From positions 1-45,304 of the forward strand of contig JAFTIQ010000039.1 of assembly GCA_017456805.1 (NCBI GenBank): a stretch of DNA of 45,304 nucleotides, written 5' to 3'. Source of the DNA: Lentisphaeria bacterium (GTDB lineage: Bacteria; Verrucomicrobiota; Lentisphaeria; Victivallales; UBA1829). Shown in pieces: positions 41,482-45,304 of this stretch. A program made the translations under genes and the position numbers. The notes below the pieces were generated by a model. That model was not told the DNA's origin. It saw only the letters and a list, made by a program, of their open reading frames with translations, and made no database searches. Each line of letters starts with the position of its first letter. Position 1 is the stretch's first letter.

Positions 41482-43102
41482 AATCATCCTCCGTTTTCAA
41501 TTTACCCTTCCAAAGTTCGATTTCCTGATTCCGGTGAAATTCTGCATACAGCCGTTCCCAGGTCCTGTCCGGAGCTGAGGGAACACTGGATGCAAACACA
41601 TAAACGACCGGCTTATCTTCCGGAAGCTCTTCCGGTGTTTTAATCGTCTTTATCCGTATGTCAAAATAGTGCATTTCACTGTAAAGCGGCGGGATATTGT
41701 ACATCCGGTAAACAAGATCCGGAGTTTCCTTTTCCGGGATGCTCCCCCGGAACCGGCTTCCCACTTCTGCTTTTCTTTTTTCCAGATTCTGATACGGGAT
41801 CACCAGCCCGCGGTAAGGCAGAATCACTGCGGCAGAAAGAGTAATAATCGTCAGCCAAATGCGGGCTCCTCTGGCACACATTACAACTGAAATCAAGGCA
41901 AAAATAAGCCCGGCTGTAACCGTGATTAAACTGATTTGCAGAAGCGGGGAATGTTTTATACCGTATAACGGTTCCGAAAGCATTGTCGGCAAAGATTCAG
42001 AAGGAATCAGCAAACAGCAGGCTGCCGCCGCGCAAAGAATCACCAGAATTACGGCGATGAACTGGAAAAATTTCAAGATTTTCCATCCGTATCTCCGGAC
42101 AACGATCCAATAATTGAGAGCCAGCAATACAGCAAGCGGCGGAATCATAAAGAACATATCCCGGCTCTGAGTAAGCGGAGATATCCAGAGAAGAACAAAA
42201 GTTCCGAGAAACAAGGTCCGGAGATATCTGGAAAGCAGCGGATTATCATCCAGCGGAACGATCGCAGGACAGAACGGAGCCCAAACAAACAAGGTCCACG
42301 GCATAAAGCGAATTGCAGCATCAAAGGGGAAGGAGACCAGATGCCAGAGATATTCTCCGATCGTGGGGAAGGATAGGGCAGTTTGCTGCCATCCGGCTTC
42401 CTCTTCTGCAGTCCAGCGGGGAATCCCCCAAAGCAGGATAAACAGCACAAGGAACGAAAGCCCGAGATAAAAAGCGATCCCGCGGGGCTTCGTCCAAGTT
42501 GTCAGCGGACGTCTCAGGAAAAGCATCGGAAGAACAATCAATATAAGCCCGGTGAAACCGATCGCATAGAATGTCAAGCCGCCGATCAGGAAAGAAAAAA
42601 TCCATGCCATTTTCCAATCTCCGCGCCAAACACCCAGGGCGAACCAGATCATCCATGTGGAAAAGACACCAAGAGATCCCAGAAGAACAGGATTTCCGTC
42701 AGAGAACTTTTCAATCGTAATAAAGTTAACCATCAAAGCCGCGACCCCGACGATCCCGGAAGTCAGCCCTTTTGCTTTCCAATTGGTCAGGAACACGATT
42801 CCTGCAAGCAGGAGAAGCGCAAGACACGGAAGCAGCCGCAGAGCTGTGATCATAGAAAAACCGCCGCCTGTCAGAAGTTTTACAAGAACGGAATACAGCG
42901 GATAACCTCCGGAACTGATATATCCATGAACCTTTATCAGCGGAAGATGACTATCCAGCTCCCGCACGGTTGTGAGGTAATATCCTTCATCAGAAAACAG
43001 TTCCTGAATTTCCAGAAAAACCGGTGCGAAGAGAACCAGGAGCAGCAGAACTGCCAAGCCTGTATAACACGCATTGAATTTTGTTTTCTCTTCATAAATC
43101 AT
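41474..43102 (-). CDS. GT-C glycosyltransferase (ArnT/PMT-like membrane protein)
   Basis: 542 residues with about 11 hydrophobic segments. The first loop holds LFSDEGYYLTTVRELDSH; the DEG-Y motif with acidic residues marks GT39/GT83-type enzymes that use polyprenyl-phosphate sugars. SGGYPLYSVLVKL follows as expected. The C-terminal 100 residues are soluble. Probably adds a sugar to lipid A, a glycan or proteins on the periplasmic side. The ATG overlaps the stop of the inhibitor gene. Confidence 0.85.
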   Translation of the reverse strand: MIYEEKTKFNACYTGLAVLLLLVLFAPVFLEIQELFSDEGYYLTTVRELDSHLPLIKVHGYISSGGYPLYSVLVKLLTGGGFSMITALRLLPCLALLLLAGIVFLTNWKAKGLTSGIVGVAALMVNFITIEKFSDGNPVLLGSLGVFSTWMIWFALGVWRGDWKMAWIFSFLIGGLTFYAIGFTGLILIVLPMLFLRRPLTTWTKPRGIAFYLGLSFLVLFILLWGIPRWTAEEEAGWQQTALSFPTIGEYLWHLVSFPFDAAIRFMPWTLFVWAPFCPAIVPLDDNPLLSRYLRTLFLGTFVLLWISPLTQSRDMFFMIPPLAVLLALNYWIVVRRYGWKILKFFQFIAVILVILCAAAACCLLIPSESLPTMLSEPLYGIKHSPLLQISLITVTAGLIFALISVVMCARGARIWLTIITLSAAVILPYRGLVIPYQNLEKRKAEVGSRFRGSIPEKETPDLVYRMYNIPPLYSEMHYFDIRIKTIKTPEELPEDKPVVYVFASSVPSAPDRTWERLYAEFHRNQEIELWKGKLKTEDDYE

Positions 43103-43605
43103 TGGTGGTAATCCTCACTCAGCGGCGGCGCAACATTTCCTTTTGAATCAACTCTCCGCAAGGGCTCTTTGCTCCTGTCAAAACGGTCCATAAAAGAATT
43201 CAAAGTCGCATCGACTTTGATTTTCAACTGAAAGGTCGCAACAGGCAATCCCGTTTCCCAGGGGCGTTTGTGACTCAGCCGGATTCCAGCCTCTCCGGAA
43301 CCGACAACTTTATACAGGAATTCCTGTTTGCGCGGAACGCCTGTCATATTGTTTTTCCCGGGGTCCGGCAGAAATTGTTTGGAAGAAAGCCGGATCACAT
43401 CAGTATCCGGTTTCCCATCTTCATCCCAGAAATATCCAGTTGACGGATTGCTCTCCAGAACGATCCGGATCGTATCCCCGGGAACAAGTTCCAGGGTCCG
43501 TCCGGAATCGTTTATAGATAAATCATGCACATAATCCCCTGTGGTTGAGCACCCTGCGGTGATCCCCAGAAGCAAAAGCATGATAAGAGAACAGAATCTG
43601 ATCAC
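43099..43605 (-). CDS. Chagasin-like (I42) cysteine-protease inhibitor lipoprotein
   Basis: 168 residues. Lipoprotein signal with lipobox TAGC (about Cys19), then an Ig-like chagasin fold: LVPGDTIRIVLESNPSTGYFWD with the NPSTGY loop, GVPRKQEFLYKVVGSGEAGIRL, and HKRPWETG matching the RPW loop. These loops block papain-type proteases in the family. Likely periplasmic. Sits between hldD and the GT-C gene with 4-nt overlaps on both sides. Confidence 0.9.
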   Translation of the reverse strand: MIRFCSLIMLLLLGITAGCSTTGDYVHDLSINDSGRTLELVPGDTIRIVLESNPSTGYFWDEDGKPDTDVIRLSSKQFLPDPGKNNMTGVPRKQEFLYKVVGSGEAGIRLSHKRPWETGLPVATFQLKIKVDATLNSFMDRFDRSKEPLRRVDSKGNVAPPLSEDYHQ

Positions 43606-44582
43606 TGAAGATCTCCGTATTTTTTCAATCCGGCGTTCAGAACAGCCACATAATCTGCAGCTGCCTGTTCCAGAGATCTTGCCTTGATCCCGGTTCCGAC
43701 TGCATCAAATTTTGTCATATCTGCACAGGTATAATACTGATATTTCGGACGAAGTGTTTCCGGCATTTCAATATATTCGATCTGAACCGGTTTGCCCATT
43801 GCTTTGAAAACAGCCTCTGCAAGAGCGTTCCATGTTTCAGCTCTTCCGCTGCCGATATTGTAAATTCCTTTTGCATTTTTTTCCAGCAGGCCGAGCACCA
43901 TGTTTGCGGCATCTTCCACATAAATGAAGTCCCGCTGCTGTCCGCCATCAGTGTATTCCGGCTTATAAGATTTGAACAGACAGACTTTTCCGGATTCACT
44001 GATCTGTTCAAAGGACCGGAGAACCATGCTCCGCATATTGTTTTTATGCTTTTCGTAGGGACCGAACACATTTGTAAATTTAACGCCTGTGATTTTGTCC
44101 AGATAACCGTTCCGTTTTGCCCAGAGGTCAAAAAGCTGTTTTGAGTAGCCATACATATTCAGCGGACGGAGTTCTTCAATGGCTGATTCATCATCTTTGT
44201 ATCCGCATTCCCCGCCGCCGTATGTTGCAGCACTGGAAGCATACAGGAATTTGATCCCGTTTTTCACGCAGAATTCTGCCATTTCCTTTGTGTAATTGTA
44301 GTTATTATCGATGAGATAGGAAGCATCGGTTTCCGTTGTGGAAGAGCAGGCCCCCATGTGAATCATTACATCGGCAGAAACGGTTCCCTCTTTGACAGCG
44401 TTCCGGAAAACATCCCGTTCCATATATTCGGCAAAAGCAGATTCCCGCAGATTTTTCCACTTTTCGGAAGTTGAAAGATGATCCACGGTAAGAATATCTG
44501 TAATTCCTCTGCGATTGAGTTCCCGGACGATCGCGCCGCCGATCAATCCGGCAGCACCCGTAACGATGTATTGATATTTCAT
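43602..44582 (-). CDS. hldD: ADP-L-glycero-D-manno-heptose 6-epimerase
   Basis: 326 residues, short-chain dehydrogenase fold: YIVTGAAGLIGGAIVRELN (NAD site), VDHLSTSEKWKNL as in HldD, MGACSSTTETDASYLIDNN, catalytic YGYSK, KFTNVFGPYEKHKNNMRSM, and DGGQQRDFIYVEDAA. Makes the heptose of the LPS inner core, showing a Gram-negative envelope. ACGGAG precedes the ATG. First gene of a five-gene minus-strand operon. Confidence 0.95.
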   Translation of the reverse strand: MKYQYIVTGAAGLIGGAIVRELNRRGITDILTVDHLSTSEKWKNLRESAFAEYMERDVFRNAVKEGTVSADVMIHMGACSSTTETDASYLIDNNYNYTKEMAEFCVKNGIKFLYASSAATYGGGECGYKDDESAIEELRPLNMYGYSKQLFDLWAKRNGYLDKITGVKFTNVFGPYEKHKNNMRSMVLRSFEQISESGKVCLFKSYKPEYTDGGQQRDFIYVEDAANMVLGLLEKNAKGIYNIGSGRAETWNALAEAVFKAMGKPVQIEYIEMPETLRPKYQYYTCADMTKFDAVGTGIKARSLEQAAADYVAVLNAGLKKYGDLQ

Positions 44583-44842
44583 GCTTTTACTCCGTAAAAA
44601 AGGTTATTTTTCAACATACGGTACAATAGCATGATTTTACTGATTTTTCAACCTCTTTTTCCGGAGTATTTGAAATAACCTCTAAATATCTGAAAAAAAT
44701 CAATCTTTTTGAAGAAATAGAGATTTTCTTGTTATTTCTTGCGTTTTATGAAGAATATCAAAATTTTACATCTTTTTACGAAAAATCTCTATCTTATTCT
44801 TTTATCTTGCGATTGAACTTTCTGAAAGCTGGTGTTAGCATA
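44583..44842. other. AT-rich non-coding region upstream of hldD
   Basis: No gene. A 12-bp inverted repeat with one inserted base, ATAGAGATTTTC (44717-44728) and GAAAAATCTCTAT (44780-44792), is the only structure noticed. Confidence 0.35.
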
Positions 44843-44896
44843 ATGTTCGCAGAAGGAACCGCATGGTTTGATGAAGTGAAACTGGAAGAACTGTAA
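44843..44896 (+). pseudogene. Remnant C-terminus of a carbohydrate-binding protein
   Basis: Seventeen codons, MFAEGTAWFDEVKLEEL then a stop. GTAWFDEV-x-L-x-E is the usual closing strand of CBM4/9-like modules at the ends of secreted glycosidases. Similar-looking codons (LRLNFLKAG) continue upstream in frame for about 10 residues, then fade. Too short to be a gene; read as the tail of one removed by rearrangement. Confidence 0.5.
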
Positions 44897-44907
44897 AAAT
44901 TTATTCC

Positions 44908-45074
44908 AGAGGTAATTTCAAAAGTCCGGCAAAATTTGGCTGAAAAAAGATTGTTGATGAGTTGGAAATGGTAGTTTGAGCGTGGCTACCCACAGGGTAC
45001 CCACCGAAAACGCTCCATTTGCAGATCGCAACAAGAATTTTCTGCCATTTTTGAAGACTTTTGAAATTGCCTCT
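44908..45074. repeat. 167-nt fold-back sequence
   Basis: The outer arms 44908-44926 and 45056-45074 match at 18 of 19 positions. Pairing continues inward with gaps, to GAGCGT (44978-44983)/ACGCTC (45010-45015) and TACCC-ACA-GGGTA (44987-44999) at the tip. It would form a long, nearly continuous hairpin on either strand. No coding function seen. Confidence 0.6.
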
Positions 45075-45093
45075 CCAAACTGAAATTGGGGCT

Positions 45094-45304
45094 GTTGCAA
45101 AACCTGCATACAGAAAACGCATTTTAATTGAGTCTTTTGAACAGAGTTTACAGAGATTACGGAGGTGGTTTGGTAATTAAAACAACCGTTACCCAAGAGA
45201 AAAATTTTTATTTCTTTTGAGAAATCGGTCGGTAATAACCAAAAATGCCTCCGTACACTCAGTACACTCCGTTTTCTCCGTACGAAAATGTGCTTTCAAA
45301 TTTC
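45094..45304. repeat. Intergenic palindromic repeat, copy 2 (runs to window edge)
   Basis: Homologous to 39065-39262. It shares CAGAAAACGC at the start (45111-45120), the GTTACCCAAGAGAAA core and the TACGAAAATGTGCTTTC-like end. Its right arm is clearer than in copy 1, with repeated TACACTC and TCCGTA units at 45247-45283. Confidence 0.65.

Noticed and set aside
1..45304. CRISPR arrays, rRNA genes, transposase-bearing insertion sequences, known riboswitches
   Set aside because: I saw no regularly spaced identical repeats, no rRNA-like stretch, no transposase motif and no riboswitch consensus on either strand.

Overview
The window looks like chromosomal DNA of a Lentisphaerae/Victivallales-type bacterium (PVC superphylum), probably gut or anaerobic. 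The grounds are pseudopilin-like proteins with the [20 protein letters not shown]-terminus beside glycoside hydrolases, large secreted proteins with DUF4838, LamG and CBM9-like modules, Gfo/Idh oxidoreductases, a PilT-type ATPase and a heptose epimerase (Gram-negative LPS). This assignment is an inference from gene style, not from a marker gene.

Layout. (1) 1-6.9 kb: a GntR/LacI-type regulator with a short GH28 gene (minus), a divergent polar amino-acid ABC transporter (plus), and a large cytoplasmic TIM-barrel-like protein of unknown family (minus). (2) 6.9-14.8 kb: a tight minus-strand operon of M24-like protein, sensory-rhodopsin-transducer (ASRT) homologue, phosphotriesterase-like hydrolase, pseudopilin (apparently frameshifted) and a 1093-residue DUF4838 protein. 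Upstream is a PocR-AraC regulator, and two 9-bp direct repeats 21 bp apart sit above the operon promoter. (3) 15.09-24.61 kb: an integrated element bounded by a 96-bp perfect direct repeat that includes the 3' half of tRNA-Thr(TGT). It carries a tyrosine integrase, DUF932, PD-(D/E)XK nuclease, a hypothetical gene, BrnT/BrnA, and a sliding-clamp-like gene. After an abrupt junction at about 20.56 kb it carries a 5'-truncated DUF4091 hydrolase and a GH27 alpha-galactosidase. (4) 24.6-26.2 kb: intact tRNA-Thr and a PIN-PhoH ATPase. (5) 26.2-33.2 kb: a plus-strand glycan cluster of Gfo/Idh oxidoreductase, pseudopilin, LamG protein and a 1290-residue LamG-CBM9-hydrolase, with a promoter and overlapping palindrome. 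(6) 33.4-39.0 kb: a plus-strand housekeeping operon of FAD oxidoreductase, CYTH protein, RarA, membrane protein and a tandem double PilT-like ATPase. (7) 39.3-44.6 kb: a minus-strand operon with 4-13 nt overlaps: HldD, chagasin-like inhibitor lipoprotein, GT-C glycosyltransferase, RlmN and ankyrin lipoprotein. (8) 44.6-45.3 kb: a gene-free end holding a remnant carbohydrate-binding C-terminus, a 167-nt fold-back sequence and a second copy of an intergenic repeat also present at 39.1 kb.

How it fits together: three separate carbohydrate loci (1-7, 7-14 and 26-33 kb) each show their own regulator or operator, and a fourth set of glycosidases rides on the tRNA-Thr element. The strongest candidates for something new are the ASRT/M24-like/PTE-like operon with no rhodopsin, the glycosidase-bearing tRNA-Thr element with two genes beheaded at the same point, the tandem PilT protein, and the two structured repeats. 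All functional statements rest on motif recognition by eye; no database search was run.
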